64,000 nucleotides of DNA from Leishmania infantum JPCM5. Its lineage: Eukaryota > Euglenozoa > Kinetoplastea > Trypanosomatida > Trypanosomatidae. The stretch spans positions 363,403 through 427,402 of the forward strand of contig NC_009402.2 of NCBI RefSeq assembly GCF_000002875.2, in the 5' to 3' direction. Position 1 is the first letter of the stretch. Each line of letters starts with the position of its first letter. The translations under genes and the position numbers were made by a program. Shown here one piece after another: positions 40,361-49,230 of this stretch. Below the pieces are notes generated by a model, which saw nothing but the letters and a program-made list of their open reading frames with translations, ran no database searches and was not told where the DNA came from.

Positions 40361-40936
40361 ATGGTGAATAGACGCATCGCCAAGGGCCACCGGCTGGCGC
40401 GCAAGAAGAAGCTGAAAACAGCAAAGAAGTCCTCGGCAGATGGGCCTGCCGCTCGCGCGGGTGCCGGCAAGACAGCGGGGAAGCCAAGGACGGCTGCCAC
40501 GCGAGTGCGTGTTGTGAATGGTGTCAGCAAGAAGCAGCAGCATTGCTTTGGCGAGATCGCGTCGCTGAAGAAGCAGAAGAGTAAGCTTCTGAAGCAGCAG
40601 GCAGCGGAGCGGATGGTGCTCAAGGAGCACTTGCGGGACCTCGAGGCCCGCAAAGAGCGCACTCGCCGCGGCGAGACTGCCAAGGCGGAGCGCCGAGAGC
40701 TTGCCAAGTACATACGCCAGCTCAAGCAAGAGCAGCAGGTCAAGCACGCCTCTGAGCTTTCGAGCCTGGAGGTGGAACTGAAGCGGCTGATCGGCGAGCG
40801 CGACAACGTGCGTGCGGCACGCGCGGCAGCAGGCATGAACAAGGACGACGCCGACTGGGAAGACGTTGGCGACGCAGATGACGACGACGTCAACGAAGAT
40901 GAGCTACAGCGCATGTTCGCGCATCTTACAATGTAG
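40361..40936 (+). CDS. Small basic coiled-coil protein with acidic tail, conserved-looking hypothetical
   Basis: 191 aa. Not recognised with certainty. The N-terminus is highly basic (MVNRRIAKGHRLARKKKLKT, then KKS-rich), resembling nucleolar targeting and ribosome-assembly proteins. Residues about 60-150 form an amphipathic, Lys/Glu/Gln-rich coiled coil (IASLKKQKSKLLKQQAAERM, ELAKYIRQLKQEQQ, SLEVELKRLIGERDNVR). The C-terminus is acidic (DDADWEDVGDADDDDVNED) and ends in a short helix, LQRMFAHLTM. This basic-coil-acid layout is typical of small nucleolar ribosome biogenesis factors, but that is only an analogy. The codon pattern is strongly coding and low complexity is modest, so the gene is real. 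The frame is open 22 codons upstream; the chosen ATG starts the basic block. Confidence 0.8.
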   Translation: MVNRRIAKGHRLARKKKLKTAKKSSADGPAARAGAGKTAGKPRTAATRVRVVNGVSKKQQHCFGEIASLKKQKSKLLKQQAAERMVLKEHLRDLEARKERTRRGETAKAERRELAKYIRQLKQEQQVKHASELSSLEVELKRLIGERDNVRAARAAAGMNKDDADWEDVGDADDDDVNEDELQRMFAHLTM

Positions 40937-42408
40937 GCTCTCCCTCTCCCCTTCCCCTCTGCCCTCTGCACGCCCTGCTGATTCGTGTCGCGTTTTCATT
41001 AGTGGCTGTGTGTGTGTGTGTGTGTGTGTGTACTGGACTGTGCTGGTCTGGAAGAGCTTGGAAACCGAGTGGGGAAGGGGCGGCAATGTGGGCGGCGCGT
41101 TCTCGTTTCCGTTCTCCAAACAGCCGCTGTTGCACGTGTATCGGTTATGGGTCGGTGCTCCCCCAGCGCTGCTGTGCCTGCCCCTGTCCCCCTCCTCACC
41201 ACCACAGTCCTTCCTTCGATTGCCCCACGACCGCATTTTTGTGCTGTGTGCCCTACATCGAGTAAGCGATAATGCCCCCACCCTCACCCCCATCCTCATC
41301 CGTTCCCTGTCTCTCCGTCTTCTCCTCTTATAAACCAGGAGTAACGTTAGGGTGAGGTTAAGGCAGGGAAGCAGGCGAGAGAGTTCAAGGGAGGTGCGGA
41401 GCACAACAAAGGCATCGAATCGAAAACAAGTCGCATGTGCGTGTGTATGTGTGTGTGTCCGTCACGGGTGCAACGAGGCGTAGACTGGCGAATGGTCAGA
41501 AAAGGGCGGCAGAGAAGCTTAGGCAACAGAGAAGGCCGATGCTGTTGCTTTTCGTTCACGGCTTTGTTTTGAGACTGCCTCCCTCAGCCGTGGGGCTTCA
41601 CGAGCGCCGTGCCTCTTACACGCCTTTCCCCTCTCATGATACCTGGCACGCGTGTACGTCTCTATCGATATATGTACCCTCCTTCTCGCCTCCCTCTCTC
41701 TTTGGTTTCTCTTCCCATACCCGCTGAACGGTGCTGGCGGTGCCTCCTGTGTGTGCGTGTCTGTCTGTGTGCAAGTGTTCGCCTTTGTTTTCCCAAGCCG
41801 TCTACCGCGCAGCACAAACCGTTTCTACCCCTTTAGCGAGCGAGTGCCTCATTGGTCCCGACCCTGGAGCACAAACACACACACACACACGAACCGTTCG
41901 TCGCGTGACGCACTGCGCCCGTCTGTGCCTCCCCATCCCACTCCCACCCCCAAACATTTCTCGCTCGAGCACCAGGCATCTCGTCCGCTTTCGTTTTTCG
42001 CTTGGGTTTCCTTTTGACCCCCTCCTTACTGTCCCACGCATTTCAGTGCCTTCGTGTGTGCGTGTGCGTGTTTGGACGGTGTTGCCCCAGTCCCCACCTC
42101 CATCGCCTGCCAGCACCCAACACGGCAACCTTCCAGCAGCAGGTCTCGAGCTGCTGCTGCCTCTCCTCATTTGTCTGCCTCTACTCTAGTGTTGCTTACT
42201 TTCTTCCTCAATATTCTCTCCTCCCTCCTTCCCATTATCCCTCCATCCCTCCCCCCTCCTCTCCGCCATTGATCTACTTGGCATCATCTTCTGCAAAACC
42301 CACTCGCACCTCCTGGCCGGCACTCTACCCCTTGACCCCGCTATCCTCCTCTCTCGTGTCACCTGCACAGCCGCAGTGCCTCGCTCGTGCTGTTACGGAG
42401 GCGAAGCA
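40937..42408 (+). other. Intergenic before UGP
   Basis: 1.5 kb without a gene. It includes a 12-unit TG run (41007-41030), another CA run near 41875-41890, and several pyrimidine tracts, the best at about 42200-42262. The UGP frame is open for 11 codons before its real start. Confidence 0.6.
42200..42371 (+). promoter_or_regulatory. Candidate trans-splicing signal of UGP: polypyrimidine tract and downstream AGs
   Basis: A CT-rich tract (about 42200-42262) is followed by AG dinucleotides, including one at 42369-42370 within a CACCTGCACAG context, 39 bases before the UGP start. The exact acceptor is uncertain, because two AGs occur within the last 40 bases. Confidence 0.35.
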
Positions 42409-43893
42409 ATGGAAAACGACATGAAGTCTCTCAGCGCCGCCGCTCAGGCGTGCGTAAAGAAGATGCGCGACGCCAAGGTGAACGAGGCGTGCATCCGCAC
42501 CTTCATCGCACAGCACGTCATGGTCAGTAAAGGCGAGACGGGGTCCATTCCCGACTCCGCCATCATGCCGGTCGACTCCCTCGATGCCCTGGACAGCCTC
42601 ACCATTGAGTGCGACAACGCTGTCCTGCAGAGCACCGTTGTGCTGAAGCTGAACGGCGGCCTCGGCACCGGCATGGGGCTGCACGACGCCAAGACGCTGC
42701 TCGAGGTCAAGGATGGCAAGACGTTTCTTGACTTTACAGCGCTTCAGGTACAGTACCTTCGCCAGCACTGCAGCGAGCATCTGCGCTTTATGTTGATGGA
42801 CAGCTTCAACACCTCCGCTAGCACCAAGAGCTTTCTGAAGGCGCGCTACCCGTGGCTGTACCAGGTCTTTGACTCTGAGGTGGAGCTGATGCAGAACCAG
42901 GTGCCCAAAATACTGCAGGACACGCTCGAGCCCGCGGCCTGGGCCGAGGACCCGGGGTGCGAGTGGGCGCCGCCGGGGCACGGTGACATCTACACCGCTT
43001 TGTATGGCTCCGGCAAGCTACAGGAACTCGTCAAGCAGGGCTACCGCTACATGTTCGTCAGCAACGGCGACAACCTCGGCGCCACCATCGACAAGCGCGT
43101 GCTGGCGTACATGGAGAGGGAGAAGATCGACTTTCTGATGGAGGTGTGCCGCCGAACGGAGAGCGACAAGAAAGGCGGTCACCTGGCTCGGCAGACGGTG
43201 TATGTGGAGGGCAAGGACGGTCAACCAGACGCCGAGAAGAGGGGGCTGCTGCTGCGGGAATCGGCCCAGTGCCCCAAGGCGGACATGGAAAGCTTCCAGG
43301 ACATCAACAAATACTCCTTCTTCAACACGAACAACCTATGGATCAGGCTCCCGGTGCTGCTGGAGATGATGAAGGAGCACGGCGGCACGCTGCCGCTGCC
43401 GGTCATCCGCAACGAGAAGACGGTCGATCCATCTAACTCAGCATCACCCAAGGTGTACCAGCTGGAAACTGCCATGGGCGCCGCGATCGCCATGTTCGAA
43501 AGCGCATCGGCCATTGTCGTGCCACGCAGCCGCTTCGCGCCAGTGAAGACGTGCGCCGATCTGCTCGCTCTGCGCTCCGACGCCTACGTCGTGACGGACG
43601 ACTTCCGCCTCGTCCTGGACGACCGCTGCCACGGCCACCCGCCCGTCGTCGACCTCGACAGCGCGCACTACAAGATGATGAGCGGCTTTGAGAAGCTTGT
43701 GCAACACGGCGTGCCATCGCTGGTCGAGTGCAAGAGCGTGACAGTGAAGGGGCTGGTTCAGTTCGGCGCTGGCAACGTTCTCGCAGGCACGGTCAAGATT
43801 GAGAACGCGGACAGCGCCTCGGCGTTCGTGATCCCCGATGGCGCCAAGCTAAACGACACAACGGCGTCACCGCCGCAGTCGACAGACAAGTAG
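42409..43893 (+). CDS. UGP: UDP-glucose pyrophosphorylase (UTP-glucose-1-phosphate uridylyltransferase)
   Basis: 494 aa. UGP makes UDP-glucose from UTP and glucose-1-phosphate in the cytosol. UDP-glucose supplies UDP-galactose for lipophosphoglycan and other surface glycoconjugates, and feeds glycoprotein quality control. The pyrophosphorylase signature LKLNGGLGTGMG is at residues 79-90. Other hallmark segments are MLMDSFNTSAST, PPGHGDIYTALYGSG, VSNGDNLGATID, and a C-terminal beta-helix domain (VTVKGLVQFGAGNVLAGTVKI). The sequence is nearly identical to the L. major enzyme as I remember it, including the start MENDMKSLSAAAQACVKKM, which fixes the start codon 11 codons after the first in-frame ATG. 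This is the best taxonomic marker in the window. The protein is intact. Confidence 0.98.
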   Translation: MENDMKSLSAAAQACVKKMRDAKVNEACIRTFIAQHVMVSKGETGSIPDSAIMPVDSLDALDSLTIECDNAVLQSTVVLKLNGGLGTGMGLHDAKTLLEVKDGKTFLDFTALQVQYLRQHCSEHLRFMLMDSFNTSASTKSFLKARYPWLYQVFDSEVELMQNQVPKILQDTLEPAAWAEDPGCEWAPPGHGDIYTALYGSGKLQELVKQGYRYMFVSNGDNLGATIDKRVLAYMEREKIDFLMEVCRRTESDKKGGHLARQTVYVEGKDGQPDAEKRGLLLRESAQCPKADMESFQDINKYSFFNTNNLWIRLPVLLEMMKEHGGTLPLPVIRNEKTVDPSNSASPKVYQLETAMGAAIAMFESASAIVVPRSRFAPVKTCADLLALRSDAYVVTDDFRLVLDDRCHGHPPVVDLDSAHYKMMSGFEKLVQHGVPSLVECKSVTVKGLVQFGAGNVLAGTVKIENADSASAFVIPDGAKLNDTTASPPQSTDK

Positions 43894-44771
43894 GGGTCAC
43901 GAGCAGCTGAGCAAAATGACGAGGAACAGATGTAGCATCGCACTGAGCACGGCCGACAAAACCGGTCGTGCAGGGCGGGGAAGAGTGCAGCACCGCTGAT
44001 GCCCGGCGGCAAGTGCACTCATATATATGTCTGTGTATAGTTATATGCTTGCATGTGCGGGGGTTTACTGTTGACTCCCCCTCCCTGAAGAGCCACTAAC
44101 ATCACAGCAGCTCCTTTGTCGTGAGGTGAAGCGGCGGCGGAGGTCGATGCCTGCCTACACTCCCTCCCCACCTACGATACCCTACCCCCCCCAGCACACA
44201 CACACCAACGTCTTTAACGTGTTGCTACGCAGAAATACGTGTGCGTGCGTGTGTGCCATTCCCTGCCTTATCCCATTCCCTTCTTCATCTTCTACTGGCA
44301 TGTGCTCAACAATCTCGCGCGCCCCTCCGCGGATGAGGCTAGTACGAAAGAGGGGCGTCAGCATTGCTGTGGTGTTGGCAATCGCCCCCCCCCCACGCTG
44401 ACCTCTCCCTCATTGCCCCACTTGCATGCATCCACTCACGCCACCTCCTCATACACGCATACGTCATCCTAACAAAAGAAGGAGTGCGAGAGAAAGAGAG
44501 AGTGCCAGCAGAGTGAGGCGCAACGGCCAGCGGCAGAGAGCGCATACGCGAACATCGCTGCACAACGGAACCGCTCGAGAGCAAGGGAAGCAGACGCGCA
44601 CCCGCTACACAGAGAGTTTTTAAAGAGGAATCAACCTCCATCACATCAGAGATCGGCTGACGCGCATCCGCTGCAGACGAGTAAGTTTGCAAGTCGGGGT
44701 ACAAGAGGGCTTGCGAAGGACAACGTTTGTGTGCGCGTGTGTGTACTCTGTCGTATCTAATCGAGACGGCC
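43894..44771 (+). other. Intergenic between UGP and the carrier gene
   Basis: No gene. It is AT-richer around 44010-44060 (ATATAT and TATA-like words, no clear function), and CT/CA-rich around 44150-44460. A purine-rich leader precedes the next start. Confidence 0.55.
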
Positions 44772-46115
44772 ATGCTTGCATCGTCGTCGTCACCGCGGTA
44801 CGCGGACGGCGTCGCAGCAACAGAGGTGTCGGGTGCCGTCTCATCGGCCGCGGTGGCCGCGGCGCTGCCCGCATCGGGTAGTCTCTCCACAAATGCCGTG
44901 ACGCGCAACTTCTCTGACCTCCACGCCCCGACGTGGTTTGCGCTGCTCTCCGCCAACATTGGGGCTCGCACATTTCTCTTCCACCCCGTACAGCTCGCGA
45001 TCAGTCGCAAGCGCGTGACGCGCGAAAGCACGCCGCCGACGGTCATCGGCCTTGTGAAGGCGTCCTACCGCGGCGGTCGCACCTCGGCGTACGGCGCCAC
45101 GTGCACCAAGGGTCAGTACGACTTTGGCAAGGGCGGCGTCCGAGGATGCTATCGTGGGGTCGGGGCGGCGCTGCTGTGCAACCTGCTGGGCGAGACCAGC
45201 TACCTTTTCACGCTGGAGGCGGTGAAGGAGTACGTGGAGGCCGCCTCGCCCAAGCGCGCGGAGAACGTATTCGCAGCAAGCAGCTACTCCGCCGCGGTGG
45301 GGGCAATGTGCGGCGACCTCGTCGCCCTGCTCCTCGTCAGTCCCCTTGTTATTGTGTGCAACCGACAGATGACGGCGGGGTACAGTATGGCGTCGACGAA
45401 CTCGTACACGAACGTGCCGCAGACATTCCGCACGGTTTGGGGACTGTATCAGAAGAAAGAAGTCGCGGCTGGACGCGTCTGGCCCGGCGAGCGCGTTCGC
45501 TGTGGATTGAGTGGTGTGTATCAGGGTCTGAGTGCGGGTCTGCTGCGCATACCATCGAGCGGGTGCTGGTGGGGGCTTTACACAAAGTCAAAGGAGGCGC
45601 TCTACGTCGTTGCTGCACCAAAGCTGGCCGTGTGGGAACAGGAGTACCGGGACGCCGCCGCGGCGGCGTCAGACACCAAGTCGGTTCCCCTGTGGCGGCA
45701 GAATTGGCTCCTTTCCCCAACGGACAACCCGCTGTTGAACGCGGTGGCGAGTATCATTGCCAGCGTGTGCACGACGCTCCTCTTCAACCCCATTGCGGTT
45801 ATTCAGACTCGTCAGCAAGCCCTTCCGCCGGGGCTTTGGGAGGAGCAGACGATGGTGGCTGCTGGAGGGGGTGGGGCAACGTCCTCATTGTCGCCAACGG
45901 TGCGAAAGCAAACGTGGAAGTCGTCGCTGCCGTTCCGCCGCGTCTACCGCGTCGCCAACGACCTCGCGCGCAAGGAAGGTGTGCGGGGCTTCTTCAAGGG
46001 TTCACTGGCAAACATGTCCGTTGCCGTGCTGGACGGCATCTTCTTCACATTACTGTTCGAGTTCACGAAACTCGGCAGCGACATGCAGTTCCTCGAGAAG
46101 CTTCACACAGACTAA
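44772..46115 (+). CDS. Mitochondrial carrier (SLC25) family protein with degenerate signature motifs
   Basis: 447 aa. Three carrier-type repeats are recognisable from PxxxxxxR segments at P72 (FHPVQLAISRKRV), P191 (SPLVIVCNRQ) and P340 (NPIAVIQTRQQ), each after a hydrophobic helix, and from glycine-containing second-half motifs (GVRGCYRGVGAALLCNLLGE; GVRGFFKGSLANMSVAVLDG). The canonical Px[DE]xx[KR]x[KR] is eroded in all three: the acidic position is Q74, V193 and A342, and the lysine position is I77, C196 and Q345. Only the proline and last arginine remain. The matrix salt-bridge network of ordinary carriers is therefore missing. This recalls outer-membrane or non-transporting relatives such as SLC25A46/Ugo1 or MTCH, but no orthology is claimed. 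The N-terminal 55 residues are Ala/Ser-rich. The chosen start is the ATG of MLASSSSPRY; 15 further upstream codons are open. Confidence 0.78.
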   Translation: MLASSSSPRYADGVAATEVSGAVSSAAVAAALPASGSLSTNAVTRNFSDLHAPTWFALLSANIGARTFLFHPVQLAISRKRVTRESTPPTVIGLVKASYRGGRTSAYGATCTKGQYDFGKGGVRGCYRGVGAALLCNLLGETSYLFTLEAVKEYVEAASPKRAENVFAASSYSAAVGAMCGDLVALLLVSPLVIVCNRQMTAGYSMASTNSYTNVPQTFRTVWGLYQKKEVAAGRVWPGERVRCGLSGVYQGLSAGLLRIPSSGCWWGLYTKSKEALYVVAAPKLAVWEQEYRDAAAAASDTKSVPLWRQNWLLSPTDNPLLNAVASIIASVCTTLLFNPIAVIQTRQQALPPGLWEEQTMVAAGGGGATSSLSPTVRKQTWKSSLPFRRVYRVANDLARKEGVRGFFKGSLANMSVAVLDGIFFTLLFEFTKLGSDMQFLEKLHTD

Positions 46116-47417
46116 TCAGCCAAGGCATCATAGGGCGCAAGCGGCGCGGGGTCCACCACGATGGAAGACGCGGAGAAGGTGACGGAGGGGGGGGGGCAGA
46201 GAACTCGGCGGAGTACATCTAGCGGATGGTGGCAGTGATGCGAATTCGTGCGTGGGCTTCTCTGTGTGTATACATCAAGAGAAGGAAGCTCTCTTGCTGT
46301 CTGTTCTGCTGTTGCCGACTCGACATACCGTGTAGCGACGCAGTCCTCCCACCCCCCGCCCTGCCGCCAGCCCCTCTCCTTATCCCTGTCACCTTCGATT
46401 CACCTTCATGGCCATCCCTTATTGTCGCTCCGTATCGACTCTGTCACACGCGCGGGCACGTGCTCAGGTATGCTTTACACGTATTCATCTGCATTCTTAG
46501 AGATGCGTCTGTGCGCGTGGCTTCTAGTTTTCTGTGGTCACTAAGAGCGCCACGCACGCTGTCCGCGACTATGACGGCTGAGCGTGTGTGTCGAACGTGC
46601 TACCGCGCTACCACAGCTGCTCTGCCCCCTCCCCCCCCCCCACACACACACTGGCCCTGAGCCTCGCCCTCTCTCTTTTGGAAGCCCACCTTTTCTTATT
46701 TTTTTTCTTCTCGAGGGAGAGCAGCAGCAGCAGCAGCAGGGGCGACGGGGAGGGAGGGGAGGAGGAGGGCGTAGTAGTACCTCACGTTGTCACCAGGCTC
46801 CCGGTGGTTCGTGTCGAGGGAGCACACCGCCCCCCTCCCTCTCTCGCTCCGATACCTTGTCTCCCCCATTTTACATCCGTGTGTGTTCGAGTGCAGAAAT
46901 CAAAGAGAAAGAGAGGCGAGAGGGTAGCCAGAGGCGCCGTGGCTTGTCAGCAGAGGAGAGAGAACTGCTCACTCCCGCGGCCGAACGATGTCTCGTTGTG
47001 TACGTGTGTCGGTGTGTGCAGCGGTACCGCCGTCTTCCCCTCTGTCGTTGCCGCTCGGCACGGCTCTGTATGCTTGCAGGGAGTCCTCTTCGCCCACATG
47101 CATATGATGATGAGCAAAGTATCGATGACTGCTCGCGGTGACGCGCGGTCCCCAGTGCTTCTATCTACATATGTGCATGCATGGCATGGCTGCAGTGGCG
47201 GGTGCCTCTTCCCTCTCAACTTTCTCACTCCTTCATCCTTTCACTGTTATTCACGTGCTCTTGCTTACGGGAGTGGGAGGGGGCACTGGAGCTGCGACGA
47301 CGAAGAACGACACGTGACTGATCCCGGCGAAGTGGCACGCGTAGCACAGACCCACACAAACAGAGAAGGAGTTTCACTCGGCCCGGCGCCCGCAGCGAAC
47401 GAGAGTAACGGCACAAC
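46116..47417 (+). other. Intergenic before the roadblock gene
   Basis: No gene. A 429-codon open frame antiphase to the carrier gene ends at 46222 but is a shadow. There are C and G homopolymer runs (about 46627-46640 and 46188-46197), an AGC repeat at about 46720-46740, pyrimidine tracts at about 46360-46400 and 46840-46870, and a purine-rich leader. Confidence 0.55.
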
Positions 47418-47756
47418 ATGGCTGCCGCCGGCTCCGGTCCTGATATCGAGGAGCTGGTGAAGCGCATCACTTCTCACCGCGGCGTGCGTGGGTTCTTGAT
47501 CATCAACAATGAAGGCATCGCCATCCGCCATAGCTTCACCGAGGCGTCGCGGGAGCTGGCGGTCCAGTATGCGGCGCTTTTCCAACCGCTGGCTATGAGC
47601 GCCAAGACAGTGCTGCAGGAGATCGACAGCAACAACGAGCTCCAGCTCATTCGGTTGCGCTCCAAGAAGGACGAGGTCATTGTGGCACCAGATAACAAGT
47701 ACATGCTCATCATCATCCAAGATGCTGACATGGACAAGGTAGAGGCTAAGAAGTGA
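47418..47756 (+). CDS. Dynein light chain, roadblock/LC7 family
   Basis: 112 aa. Roadblock/LC7 proteins are homodimeric light chains bound to the dynein intermediate chains of cytoplasmic and axonemal dynein. The fold is visible across residues 6-105: a first helix IEELVKRITSHRGVRGFLII, the NNEGIAIRHSF hairpin, a long helix ending at LFQPLAMSAKTVLQEIDSNN, then the strands LQLIRLRSKKDEVIVAPDNK and YMLIIIQDA. These match the conserved roadblock pattern (V-G-IV-N-EG-IP-R; DPxNDL--LR-R-KK-EI-VAPD-----V-IQ). Length is slightly above the usual 96-105 aa. The gene is followed at once by a TG/G-rich 3' UTR. In trypanosomatids it may serve flagellar or intraflagellar-transport dynein. The family assignment is firm; which dynein is unknown. 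Confidence 0.95.
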   Translation: MAAAGSGPDIEELVKRITSHRGVRGFLIINNEGIAIRHSFTEASRELAVQYAALFQPLAMSAKTVLQEIDSNNELQLIRLRSKKDEVIVAPDNKYMLIIIQDADMDKVEAKK

Positions 47757-49230
47757 GTGCGTGTGTCCGCACTCCGTGCATGGCGTGCGCACCTCATCTC
47801 TCTTTGTCTCTGTGTGTGTGTGTGGAGTGGGGGGGGGGGGGGTCTGGCTCGTGTTCTGTTGGTCTCTATGATGTAAATACGGGAATGTCAAGATGCACGC
47901 GCATGGGCATGTGTGCGTGTGTGAAGAACTGGTTGGCGAATGTGTGGTGGGACAAGGAAACGGACGAGTGCGGAGAAGCGTATGCGTCACTCATAACGGG
48001 GAAGGAAGCACTGCTGGTGCGCCTCATCACGGGAAGGCACACCACACGCACATGTGCGCGCTGATTCCGCTGCTCAGATCGTGTCATGCTCGTCCTCTTT
48101 CCGTAGCGCACTTCACTTGATAGCGTACGCATGTCCCACCCCTCTCTCCTCTCTTGGAGCCCCTGCCCCTCCTAAGCCCTGTTCCATTGCCCTCACCAGG
48201 GCATATACAGGAGCGATGAGCTGAGGTTTATGTAGAAGAAGATGTGCATATATGCGTGTATGTGCGTGTACAAAGGCAAGGTGGAATGCTATGTCGCCCA
48301 TTCGCCTCTGCAACCTCCCAACGTACCTACGCGCGTGTATGTGTACGTGTGCAGCAACACAGGCACATGGGTGCGTGAGGCCCGGGAAGAGGGGTTTGGC
48401 GATGCCTTTCAGTGACACCGATGAGAGGTTATTCAGGATGAGCGGCTTACCTCTCGTTGAAAAGGGTGAACAGCACAGGCAACTGAAAAGGGGGAGAGTG
48501 CGCGATGCCGCTGCCAGAGTGGTGGTGGTTGCACCCCGCAGGCGGCCACTCATCATCATCGATCCGCCATCTCTCTCTCTCTCTCTTCTCTGCTTGCCAG
48601 TGTTTGCGTGCGTGTGTGTTGCTCTCCTCTCTCGTTAGCTGACGGCTGTCTCGCTTTCGGGCACCTCTGCACGCCCGCCTTGGTGTGTGCGGCCTCACGC
48701 CCGTCTCCGATTCCGCCCTCCTCTTCTCTCTTCTCAGCTCACCCACACACACACACACACACATTCACATTCGTCTTCCAAAGCCACTCGTTGGAAGACA
48801 CAAACAACAAGCGCGGCGAGCGCGGGAAAGACAACGGAGCGCGGTTGTGTATATGACTGGTCTGTCCGTGCCTCCGAAATAAGCACACGCACACGCGCGC
48901 GCTCTCTCCCATTAGTCTCACATAGATCAACGTAGAGCTTTCATCCCTTCCTCCTTCTCCTTTTTGTCGGTGTTGTCCTTCGTTTTCCTCCACTGCCTTC
49001 TTCCCTCTCCTCTCCTTCTTAGAGCTCGCTCGAGTACGTTTGTCCGCCATCATCACCACCGTCAGAGCCAGCGGATACGTTGCCCCTCCCCTCTCCCCGG
49101 TACGCGCCACTACTCTTGCTGCAGCCTCATTCTCGTCTCTCTCTCTCTTTACTCCTTTCCTCACCCTCCAGCCTGAGCTCCGAGCGCGCATGCGTAGGAA
49201 GTCAGTAAGGTACGACCACACCACACGATC
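47757..49230 (+). other. Intergenic after roadblock gene, with G14 run
   Basis: 1.5 kb without a credible gene. It holds a G14 run (47829-47842), TG and CA microsatellites (about 47811-47823 and 48745-48765), a TC run at about 48570-48592, and pyrimidine tracts at about 48945-49022 and 49095-49172. A GC-rich non-repetitive patch (about 48360-48560) is open in one frame without a plausible protein family. Confidence 0.5.

Noticed and set aside
44933..46222. A 429-codon + frame overlapping the carrier gene
   Set aside because: It is an alternative-frame shadow; the other frame has clear carrier repeats and transmembrane segments.
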